Position numbers and translations under genes: made by a program. The notes below the pieces were generated by a model that did no database searches, was not told the DNA's origin, and saw only the letters and a program-made list of their open reading frames with translations. A DNA stretch of 64,000 nucleotides from Actinomadura sp. K4S16. Lineage in GTDB: Bacteria > Actinomycetota > Actinomycetes > Streptosporangiales > Streptosporangiaceae. Positions 53,001 through 59,208 of this stretch are shown here, piece by piece; position 1 is the first letter of the stretch; the number at the start of each line of letters is the position of its first letter. Location: positions 124,001 through 188,000 of the forward strand of contig NZ_BDDE01000023.1 of the NCBI RefSeq assembly GCF_008327685.1. The letters are read 5' to 3'.

Positions 53001-53474
53001 TTCCACGCCTGGCTGGAGGGCCGCTGGGGGCAGCAGCGGCTCCTCGACCCCGACGAGCTGCCCGGTGCCGCCGACGAGGGCGCCGCCGACGACTCGCACC
53101 TGGCGATGCTGCGCGAGCGCTTCGAGGGGTCGCAGTGGGCGGCGCGCGAGCCGCTCGACATCGAGGTGCCGTTCGAGACCATCATCGGCGACCGGCTGGT
53201 CCGGGGCCGGATGGACGCCGTGTTCCGGACCCGGGACGGCGGATACGAGGTCGTCGACTGGAAGACCGGCTCCCCGCCGTCGGGGGAGGAGGCGCGGTTC
53301 GCCGCCGTGCAGCTCGCCGCGTACCGGCTGGCGTGGGCCGAGCTCGCCGGAGTGGACGTCGCGCAGGTCAGCGCGGCGTTCCACTACGTCGCCGCCGACG
53401 TGACCGTCCGTCCGGCCGACCTGCTCGACGCCGCGGGCCTCGCCGCGCTGCTGGAGGGCGTCCCGGCCGCCTGA
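50037..53474 (+). CDS. adnB: AdnB-like helicase-nuclease subunit
   Basis: A 1145-aa partner of AdnA. Walker A GAGSGKSETM, motif II DEYQDTSQAQ, motif III GDPCQSIYGWRGASAG, motif VI YVAVTRASSLL and the nuclease motif YEVVDWKTG are all intact, so both motor and nuclease should be active. A Glu/Gly/Ala-rich linker near residues 540-575 is built from a 12-nt repeat and interrupts the helicase; it is likely flexible. GTG 50037 is preceded by GGGGGGAG. Function: end resection after double-strand breaks, complementing the nearby Ku/ligase pathway. Confidence 0.93.
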   Translation: MITPGELARLLEIPAPTEEQARVIEAPMAPMAVIAGAGSGKSETMAARVVWLVANGFVRPERVLGLTFTRKAAAELGVRVRKRLDRLREVLPGDELERLGGEALFDGEPMVSTYHSYAARLFGDHALREALEPTMRLISPAVAWQICSRVVDAYHGPMDRIDWQPDTVTKAVMELSGDLAEHLRTAEDVRKVGAWLDERLAVVKKPLKAQRDVLAKHAVREQLMPLIEAYGRAKADREVIDHGDQMALAARIAYKHPEVGMIERSRFSVVLLDEYQDTSQAQLVLLKSLFAGGHPVTAVGDPCQSIYGWRGASAGNLLRFAYDFPAQPAAAAGGRPVAAPVVQLSRSFRNGEQILEAAAKVQEELRAETKAVPRLIPGAGREGRGRVECALFPTVEDEADRIADRIAGVMAADPETAPDGGPQTEPLRYSDIAVLARKRSQFPLIRRALEARGIPVEVVGLGGLLTVPEVQDVVATLRVMHDPTAGASLARLLTGPRWRLGPRDLVALGRRARALAQEAARDITRPDDRPVPAHDEPPPAAPAEGAGEGPNEGAGEGAGEGAGEGPAGDDPLRQLVSELNQETGSLVDALDDLGPPDAYSPEGYGRLRRLRDELRGLRSQVGLPLPDLVNEVERALGLDIEVAARSGLDPVTARADLDAFIDAAATFAGDAEDPTLGAFLAYLKAAETEEFGLEAGRVGETDSVKLLTVHASKGLEWPVVVVPGLAYTPQKNGGPAKGSIFPSPPQNATRWTANPRVLPFMLRGDRADLPALTGLEKDDLAAFEQACSERDLREERRLAYVAVTRASSLLITTGYWWGSSGRPLGPSPFLEEVRAVCLAGAGSVAVWADPPEEGAANPLLADPDEAQWPIAPGERGRSDLSARARYEAVVEGARMVEDEMAGRTRHWAGDAGLSDADRARMTAWARDVELLLAERDRGRGGDGLLVELPAHLSVSSLVSLARDPAALARQIRRPMPRPPAPYARRGTAFHAWLEGRWGQQRLLDPDELPGAADEGAADDSHLAMLRERFEGSQWAAREPLDIEVPFETIIGDRLVRGRMDAVFRTRDGGYEVVDWKTGSPPSGEEARFAAVQLAAYRLAWAELAGVDVAQVSAAFHYVAADVTVRPADLLDAAGLAALLEGVPAA
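51666..51736. repeat. 12-nt minisatellite inside adnB
   Basis: About four to five copies of a GGGGGCCGGGGA-type unit encode Glu-Gly-Ala-Gly repeats in the linker. Copy number may vary between strains without changing frame, since the unit is 12 nt. Confidence 0.8.
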
Positions 53475-53547
53475 GGGTTTCGTCACTCCCCTCTGTTCAC
53501 CGTGCGTGGTTTCGGGGATGATCCGGGCAACCAGTCGAGGAGGCGAC

Positions 53548-54327
53548 GTGACGGTGACCCATGACGAGAAGGTGGTACGGGAGTTCTCCAAGCAGGCGGC
53601 CGGTTTCGCCGACCCCAGGCTGAACACGGCGTTCACCCGCCATCTGGACCGGCTCGTCCGGTTCATGGACCCCGAGCTCGACCTTGAGGACGTCGTGCTG
53701 GAGGTCGCCGCAGGGACGGGCATCGTGTCCCGCGCGATCGCCCGCCGCGTCCGGCACGTGACGGCGCTCGACCTCACGCCCGCGATGCTCGCCGAAGGCA
53801 AGCGCGACGCCGACCACGCCGGCCTCACCAACGTCACCTTCGCGCACGGCGACGCCACCGCCCTGCCCTACCTCGACCGGTCGTTCACCCTCGTCGTCAC
53901 CCGCTTCTCGCTGCACCAGGTGGCCGACCCCGGGGCCGTGGTGAAGGAGATGGCCCGGGTCAGCCGCCCCGGCGCCGCGCTGATCATCGTCGACCTCGTC
54001 CGCCCCGAGGGCCTGGACGGCGACCCGGACCGCATCGAGCGCCTCCGCGACCCCTCGCACGGGGAGGCCCTGACCGAGGCGCGGATCGCGGACCTCGTCA
54101 CCTCGGCGGGCGCGCAGGTGAAGCGCGCCGACCAGTTCGACTACGTCCGTCCGCTGGACCCGTGGCTGGAGTTCTCGAAGACCCCCTCGGACGTCGCGGC
54201 GCAGATCAGGCGCGAGCTGGAGGACGAGCTGGCGGGCGGACCCGCCACCGGCATGCGCCCGAGCATGGTCGACGGCGCCCTGCACTTCACGCACTCCTAC
54301 CTCTTCCAGCAGGCCATCGTCGGGTAA
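53548..54327 (+). CDS. SAM-dependent methyltransferase
   Basis: A 259-aa class I methyltransferase. The SAM motif is LEVAAGTGIVSRAIAR (about 50-65), with LDLTPAMLAEG and AHGDATALPY following, as in UbiE/COQ5-like enzymes (Methyltransf_11). GTG 53548 has GAGGAGG 4 nt upstream and is preferred to an earlier in-frame ATG. Substrate not evident. It lies 73 bp after adnB and may be read from the same transcript. Confidence 0.9.
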   Translation: MTVTHDEKVVREFSKQAAGFADPRLNTAFTRHLDRLVRFMDPELDLEDVVLEVAAGTGIVSRAIARRVRHVTALDLTPAMLAEGKRDADHAGLTNVTFAHGDATALPYLDRSFTLVVTRFSLHQVADPGAVVKEMARVSRPGAALIIVDLVRPEGLDGDPDRIERLRDPSHGEALTEARIADLVTSAGAQVKRADQFDYVRPLDPWLEFSKTPSDVAAQIRRELEDELAGGPATGMRPSMVDGALHFTHSYLFQQAIVG

Positions 54328-54381
54328 CGTTTTCGAGCAAACGTTCGACGCGTGTGACGCGTGTGGTCTATGTTGTCGAAC

Positions 54382-54690
54382 ATGGGTTCTAGCACCGTGC
54401 GCTCCCTCGATCGCGAGCCTGCCGCGCTGGCGATGCGCATCGGCGTGGTCGCGGCCGAGGCCGCCCTCGCCACCTTCGCCCGCAACCTCGACCTCGACGA
54501 CCTCGAGGACGGCGTCGACTTCCAGGGCGCCATCGGGCCCGCCGAATGGCCGGTGTTCTCCCTGGTCATCGACACCCTCGCCGAGGCCGGGCCGGGCGAC
54601 CGCCGCACGCTGGACGAGCGCCGCGCCGACGCCCTCAACGACCTCGCCCGCATCTGCATGGCCGCCAAGGAGCGCGCCGGAGCCGCCTGA
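54382..54690 (+). CDS. Small helical hypothetical protein
   Basis: A 102-aa protein (MGSSTVRSLDREPAALAMRI, FARNLDLDDLEDGVDFQGAI, LNDLARICMAAKERAG). ATG 54382 is about 8 nt after TATGTT, a -10-like element, which suggests leaderless translation. Earlier in-frame starts (54361, 54370) are alternatives. No family recognised. A direct GACGCGTGT repeat occurs just upstream. Confidence 0.6.
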   Translation: MGSSTVRSLDREPAALAMRIGVVAAEAALATFARNLDLDDLEDGVDFQGAIGPAEWPVFSLVIDTLAEAGPGDRRTLDERRADALNDLARICMAAKERAGAA

Positions 54691-54705
54691 CCCCCGGGAC
54701 GGGGC

Positions 54706-54739
54706 ACGCCCGGGACCTCGCGGCCCTGGGCCCGGGCGT
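54706..54739. terminator. Bidirectional terminator
   Basis: A 9-bp stem (ACGCCCGGG with CCCGGGCGT) and a 16-nt loop between the convergent small gene and the acyl-CoA ligase. Confidence 0.6.
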
Positions 54740-54747
54740 ATCCCTCA

Positions 54748-56340
54748 TCAGCCGTCGGGCGCCGTCCGCTTCACCTTGCCGGTGCTGGTCCGGGGGAGTT
54801 CCCGGACGAACCGGATGTCCCGCGGCACCTTGTAACGGGCCAGGTGCGCCCGCACGTACTCCTTGAGGTCGTCCTCGGTGACCTCCGCCCCCTCGGCCCT
54901 GACGACGTGCGCGGCGAGCCGCTGCCCGAACCTCTCGTCGTCCACCCCGGCCACCGACACCTCCGCGACGTCCGGATGGCCGCCGAGCAGGTTCTCGACC
55001 TCGCCGGGGAACACGTTCTCCCCACCCGAGACGATCATGTCGTCCGCCCGCCCGTCGATGAACAGCCGTCCCGCCTCGTCGAAGTGCCCGAGGTCGCCGG
55101 TGCCGGTCAGGCCGTCCCGCACCTGCTTGCCGCCGCCCCCGGTGTAGCCGGCGAACCGCAGCCCGCCGCCGGTGTAGACCTCCCCCGTCTCGCCTGCGGG
55201 CAGCTCCCGCCCGTCCTCCCCGAGCACCTTGATCGTGAGCCGGAAGGACGGTCTGCCCACCGTGCCGGGCGCGGCCCGCAGATCCTCGGGCGTTGCGATC
55301 GTCGCCCACCCCGTCTCGGTCGCGCCGTACACGTTGACGAGGACGTCGCCGAACGCGTCCATGAACGCCTCGGACAGATGCGGATGCAGCGCCGCCCCGC
55401 CGCACACGACCGCCCGCAGCGTCGGCGCCGGCGGGCGGTCCGGCACGTCCAGGATCCGCTGGAGCATCACCGGAACCGCCACGAGCGCCTCCGCCCGGCA
55501 GTCCGCGATCGTCTCCAGCACCTGCCGCGGATCGAAGCGGCGCGACAGGATGAGCGGCATCCCCATCCCGAGCCCGACCGTCGTGTAGGCGAACCCGAGC
55601 AGGTGGAAGAGCGGCGGCGCGACGACCATCGGCGCACCCGACCGAACCGGCACCCGCATCAGATGACTCAGAGCCGCGGGCAGCAGCGAGGACGCGGACA
55701 GATCATGCCGCGCCCCCTTCGGCGTCCCGGTAGTGCCGGACGTCATCAGGATCACCCGGCTGGCCCGCTCAGGCTTGAAGGGCTCGGGCGAGGTCTCCGC
55801 GATCAGCGCGTCGACCGTGTCCCCCTCCTCGCCCCAAGCGACCACCCGCTCCCCGCCGAACCCCGACTTCTCAACGGCCGCCCCGAACTCCTCGTCATGG
55901 ACGAGCAGCTCGATCCCCTCCCGATCGACGACCTGCCCCAACTGCGTACCGGAGAAATCGGTGTTGAGCAGCACCACGTCATTCCCGAGCCGGGACGCCG
56001 CAAGAACCGTCTCCACAAACCCCCGGTGATTGCGGCAAAGAACCCCGACCTTCCCATCACCCACACGCCTGCTCAGCGCCGTGGCCAGCGAAGCAGCACG
56101 CCGTTCGAGCTCCGCATACGACAGCACCCCGCGTTCATCGATGAGGGCCGTCCGGTTTGGAAACCGCAGCGCCGCCACAGCTCCGAGCGTCGCGGGAACA
56201 GGGCCGAACCGCGCGTAGGGGAACAGCAGCCGCACCGCCCGATCAGGCCGGACGGGCCGCAACGCCCCGGAGTCCCGCACCGCCCGGGCAGCCCTCGCTC
56301 CAGCCTTCGCCGCACCCCGAACCCGCCCAAGCACCAGCAC
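54748..56340 (-). CDS. Acyl-CoA synthetase/AMP-dependent ligase
   Basis: A 530-aa adenylating enzyme that activates a carboxylic acid as acyl-AMP and then acyl-CoA. The phosphate loop is MTSGTTGTPKGARHD, with VNVYGATETGWATI (substrate pocket) and TGDLGHFDEAGRLFIDGR (hinge), and the C-terminal lysine motif TSTGKVKR. GTG 56340 with GGAAGG upstream is preferred over the open frame running to 56442, whose extension is not homologous. It is downstream of the NLR-like genes on the same strand (98 bp), perhaps by chance. Substrate unknown. Confidence 0.92.
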   Translation of the reverse strand: MLVLGRVRGAAKAGARAARAVRDSGALRPVRPDRAVRLLFPYARFGPVPATLGAVAALRFPNRTALIDERGVLSYAELERRAASLATALSRRVGDGKVGVLCRNHRGFVETVLAASRLGNDVVLLNTDFSGTQLGQVVDREGIELLVHDEEFGAAVEKSGFGGERVVAWGEEGDTVDALIAETSPEPFKPERASRVILMTSGTTGTPKGARHDLSASSLLPAALSHLMRVPVRSGAPMVVAPPLFHLLGFAYTTVGLGMGMPLILSRRFDPRQVLETIADCRAEALVAVPVMLQRILDVPDRPPAPTLRAVVCGGAALHPHLSEAFMDAFGDVLVNVYGATETGWATIATPEDLRAAPGTVGRPSFRLTIKVLGEDGRELPAGETGEVYTGGGLRFAGYTGGGGKQVRDGLTGTGDLGHFDEAGRLFIDGRADDMIVSGGENVFPGEVENLLGGHPDVAEVSVAGVDDERFGQRLAAHVVRAEGAEVTEDDLKEYVRAHLARYKVPRDIRFVRELPRTSTGKVKRTAPDG

Positions 56341-56438
56341 GCCACCTTCCGTGAACCGGCCTCCGCATCCCGCCGTCGGCCATACCCGGCTTTCGTCCGA
56401 GCAAAGGCACCGTCTTCCAGTGCTCGATGACAGGTCGA

Positions 56439-58661
56439 TCACTGCGATCTTGCGGCATGGAGGTTGCGGCGCACGATATCGGTGCTCGGGTGGTCAGGCC
56501 CCAGTACCCGTTCGAAGTCGGTGAGGGTTCGTTCGAGGATGGGGACCGCGCGTTCGAGGTCTCCCGCGTCCCGGTAGGCGCGGGCGAGGTTGTTGCGGGA
56601 GATCAGCGTGTTGGGGTGGTCAGCCCCCAGGACCCGTTCGCGATCGGTGAGGATCTGTTCGAACATGGGGATCGCCCGTTTGAGGTCCCCCGCGTCCCGG
56701 TAGGCGACGGCGAGGTTGTTGCGGGCCCGCAAGGTCTCAACGTGGTCGCTGCCGCGCGCCTGCTCGAAGTCGGTGAGGGTTCGTTCGAGCATGGGGGTGG
56801 CGCGTTCGAGGTCTCCCGCGTCCCGGTAGGTGCTGGCGAGGTTGTTTCGGGAGATGAGAGTCTCGACGTGGTCGCTGCCACGCACTTGCTCGGAGTCGGT
56901 GAGGGTTCGTTCGAGCATGGGGATGGCGCGTTCGAGGTCTCCCGCGTCCCGGTAGGCGATGGCGAGGTTGTTGCGGGAGGTCAGAGTCGCAGGGTGGTCG
57001 CTGCCCAATACCCGTTCGCGATCGGCGAGGATCCGTTCGAACATGGGGATCGCGCGTTCCAGGTCCCCTGCGTCCTGGTAGGCGCGGGCGAGGTTCCCGA
57101 GGGAGGTCAGGACGGCCGGGGAACGGTCGCCGTGAAGGCGCTGGTTGGTGGCCAGGGCGCGTTGGAAGTACTCGATGGCGCGGATCAGGGAGCCTTGCCG
57201 TTGCAGGAGGGTGGCGGTGCGGTCCAGCAGGTGCTGAGTGATGTCGGTGTCGGTGTCGGCCGGTGCGTGGTCGGCCAGGGCGTCGATGTGGGGGAGCAGA
57301 GCCCGCCACATCGGCCATCTGGCAGGGTCTTCGACGTCGGAAGGGCGGACCTCGTCCAGGACGCGGGCGGCGGTGTCGCGGGCGGTGGCGATGTCATCGT
57401 GCTGACGGTGTGGGTCGGCCGGGTCGGGGGCGCGCGCGACGGCCTGCACCAGCCGGTGCACGGTGACCGCGCCCCCCTCGTCCAAAGCGATCATGTTGTA
57501 GGCGGCCAGCGCACCCAGGGCGTGCCGGAGCGCCGTCAGGTCCACTCCAGGGGTGAGGCGGGGCGAGGAGCGCCGCCGCAGCCAGGCCGGCAGCCCTCGT
57601 CGCCGGCGCGATCCCGGCGGGCTGCCGTTCAAGGCGGCGGGAATGCCTTCGACAAGGGTGCGGGGAATGGCCTCGGGGGCGTACCAGGCCAGGACTCGAA
57701 GCATGTCCCCGGCCAGTGGGGTGTCGGTGAGCTGGTCGAGGGTGAGGCGCCAGATCCGGGCGATGGTGCGTGCGGCGTCGGCGCCCTGGGCGGTCTGGTC
57801 GTACATGACCGCAGGTGAGTCGGCCAGCAGGTTCAGGTAGGCGCGCGGGGAGAGCCGGTGCTGGTGCAGGTAGGCGGCGGCCTGCTCGATCGCCAGCGGC
57901 AGGTGACCCAGCTCTTCGGCCAGGTCGGCAGCGCCCTCCAGATCCGCGCCGGGCCGGTCGTGGGCGGCGATGCGAGTGAGCAGTTCCACCGCCTGCCCAC
58001 TGGTGAGCACGTCCAGCCGCAGCACTTGGGCGCCGAACCGGTGCCAGCTCTCGGCCAGCCGGCTGGTGACCAGGACCCGCCCGTTGCTCGTGCGGGCCAT
58101 CACCGGGGCGATGTGCTCGGGGTCGTTGACGTTGTCCAGCACGAGCAGCCAGCCGTCATGGCTGCTCAGCCAGGTCAGCGCCCACTCGGCCAGGGCCTCC
58201 AGGGGCAGTGCCTGCTTCAGTTCGGGCTGCAGTGCGACGGTGAGTGCGGCCAGTCCCGCCTGGACGGCCTCGCCGGTGTCGGCGGTGATCCACCACACCG
58301 GGGAGAACCGGTCGCGGCGGCGGGTGGCATAGCGAGCGGGCAGGGTGGACTTGCCCACCCCGCCCAGGCCGTGCACCGCGGCCACCAACACCTCACCCGA
58401 GTCGGTCAAGGCCGCGTCCAGCTTCTGCAGTTCGGTGCCGCGCCCGACGAACAAGTGCGCATGCGACGGAACGTTGGTCAGGCCCGGCGGGGCGGTCACG
58501 TCAGCGGGTCGTACCGAGTACGACAGCACGACCTGCCGCTCGATGCGCTGCTCGGTGAAGTTCTGGTCCCGACCGGCTTGGTTCACAACGCCGTGCCCCG
58601 ACGCGGTGCCTTCCATATGCGAGGAGGGTTGGTCAGGTTGGGGTTCGGCTCCGCCGGCCAT
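56439..58661 (-). CDS. NLR-like NB-ARC/TPR ATPase with N-terminal amyloid-type motif (copy 1)
   Basis: A 740-aa STAND ATPase. Residues 17-38 carry the putative signalling motif GTASGHGVVNQAGRDQNF. The NB-ARC domain has Walker A GLGGVGKST (98-106), Walker B WLLVLDNV (171-178) and the GHLPLA motif (252-257) of the winged-helix junction. Residues 516-725 are five 42-aa kinesin-light-chain-like TPRs, then a partial sixth. In this family the C-terminal repeats sense a ligand and NB-ARC oligomerises; the N-terminal motif probably recruits an effector. ATG 58661 follows the effector gene by 13 bp, so they are one operon. It is a diverged duplicate of the 59209-61698 gene. Confidence 0.9.
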   Translation of the reverse strand: MAGGAEPQPDQPSSHMEGTASGHGVVNQAGRDQNFTEQRIERQVVLSYSVRPADVTAPPGLTNVPSHAHLFVGRGTELQKLDAALTDSGEVLVAAVHGLGGVGKSTLPARYATRRRDRFSPVWWITADTGEAVQAGLAALTVALQPELKQALPLEALAEWALTWLSSHDGWLLVLDNVNDPEHIAPVMARTSNGRVLVTSRLAESWHRFGAQVLRLDVLTSGQAVELLTRIAAHDRPGADLEGAADLAEELGHLPLAIEQAAAYLHQHRLSPRAYLNLLADSPAVMYDQTAQGADAARTIARIWRLTLDQLTDTPLAGDMLRVLAWYAPEAIPRTLVEGIPAALNGSPPGSRRRRGLPAWLRRRSSPRLTPGVDLTALRHALGALAAYNMIALDEGGAVTVHRLVQAVARAPDPADPHRQHDDIATARDTAARVLDEVRPSDVEDPARWPMWRALLPHIDALADHAPADTDTDITQHLLDRTATLLQRQGSLIRAIEYFQRALATNQRLHGDRSPAVLTSLGNLARAYQDAGDLERAIPMFERILADRERVLGSDHPATLTSRNNLAIAYRDAGDLERAIPMLERTLTDSEQVRGSDHVETLISRNNLASTYRDAGDLERATPMLERTLTDFEQARGSDHVETLRARNNLAVAYRDAGDLKRAIPMFEQILTDRERVLGADHPNTLISRNNLARAYRDAGDLERAVPILERTLTDFERVLGPDHPSTDIVRRNLHAARSQ
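56487..57116. repeat. Five tandem 126-nt TPR repeats in NLR copy 1
   Basis: Each 126-nt unit encodes a 42-aa TPR with RNNLAxAYRDAGDLERAIPM. Units differ by only a few codons, which favours slippage or unequal recombination changing repeat number. Confidence 0.85.
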
Positions 58662-58674
58662 CGCTCTGAAGCCG

Positions 58675-59034
58675 TTACCGGTCGCGGTGGATGTGCTGGT
58701 CGCGTCCGGCCTGGTAGATGCGGCCGTGCCCGGAGGCGGTGCCCTTGATCTGGGTGTTGGTCGTGCCGTCTCCGGTGGAGACGATGCCGGTGTTGGTGGC
58801 GTTGTCGCCGAACTGGACCGACCGATCGCCTGCTGACCGGTCCCTCCCGGAAGTCCGGCGGGCTTGCACGGCCCCGGACACGGCCATGACCAGCCCGGCG
58901 ATGCCGACCACGGCGCCGATGACCCCGATGGTGTCGTCCCAGTGGAAGCCCTTCACCGCGAAGTACACGATCAACGCGGCCACCGATGCGGCCGCGATGA
59001 CGCCGCCGGCCCAGGCCAGTACGCGCCCTGTCAT
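58675..59034 (-). CDS. Two-helix membrane effector with C-terminal amyloid-type motif (copy 1)
   Basis: A 119-aa protein: helix about 6-27 (LAWAGGVIAAASVAALIVYF), loop KGFHWDDT, helix about 35-56 (TIGVIGAVVGIAGLVMAVSG), then a Gly/Asn/Thr-rich tail (GDNATNTGIVSTGDGTTNTQ) ending GTASGHGRIYQAGRDQHI, with IYQAG at 106-110. The same motif starts the next protein. I infer a membrane-acting effector, such as a pore, whose tail is templated into an amyloid by the NLR. ATG 59034 is chosen because the paralogue at 61695 shares this start while the upstream sequence, though nearly identical in DNA, is frame-shifted between copies and so not coding. Stop TAA lies 13 bp before the NLR ATG. Confidence 0.82.
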   Translation of the reverse strand: MTGRVLAWAGGVIAAASVAALIVYFAVKGFHWDDTIGVIGAVVGIAGLVMAVSGAVQARRTSGRDRSAGDRSVQFGDNATNTGIVSTGDGTTNTQIKGTASGHGRIYQAGRDQHIHRDR

Positions 59035-59044
59035 GCCCCCCATA

Positions 59045-59113
59045 ATCGACCCGTCCACCCGGCGACAACAGGTCATCCGCCACAAACGCCGGAACCGGAC
59101 GACCAACATGCAC
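59045..59113. repeat. Conserved 69-nt leader, copy 1
   Basis: Identical over 69 nt to 62073-62141, upstream of the two effector genes. It is not coding (reading frames differ between copies), so it is likely promoter or leader preserved by recent duplication or selection. The coding repeat continues at 58899-58967, which matches copy 2 over 69 nt. Confidence 0.8.
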
Positions 59114-59208
59114 GAATACGGACGACCACACTCGTTGACTATCCCCGCATAGCCAGTTCGGCCGCCCTTGCGAGCGTCGGAAACGAGTTCTGAACGGATT
59201 GACGCCCG

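Noticed and set aside
46778-53858. Two very long open frames on the minus strand opposite the helicases
   Set aside because: They lie antisense to AdnA and AdnB, which have complete motif sets, and consist of repetitive Gly/Val/Arg-rich sequence.
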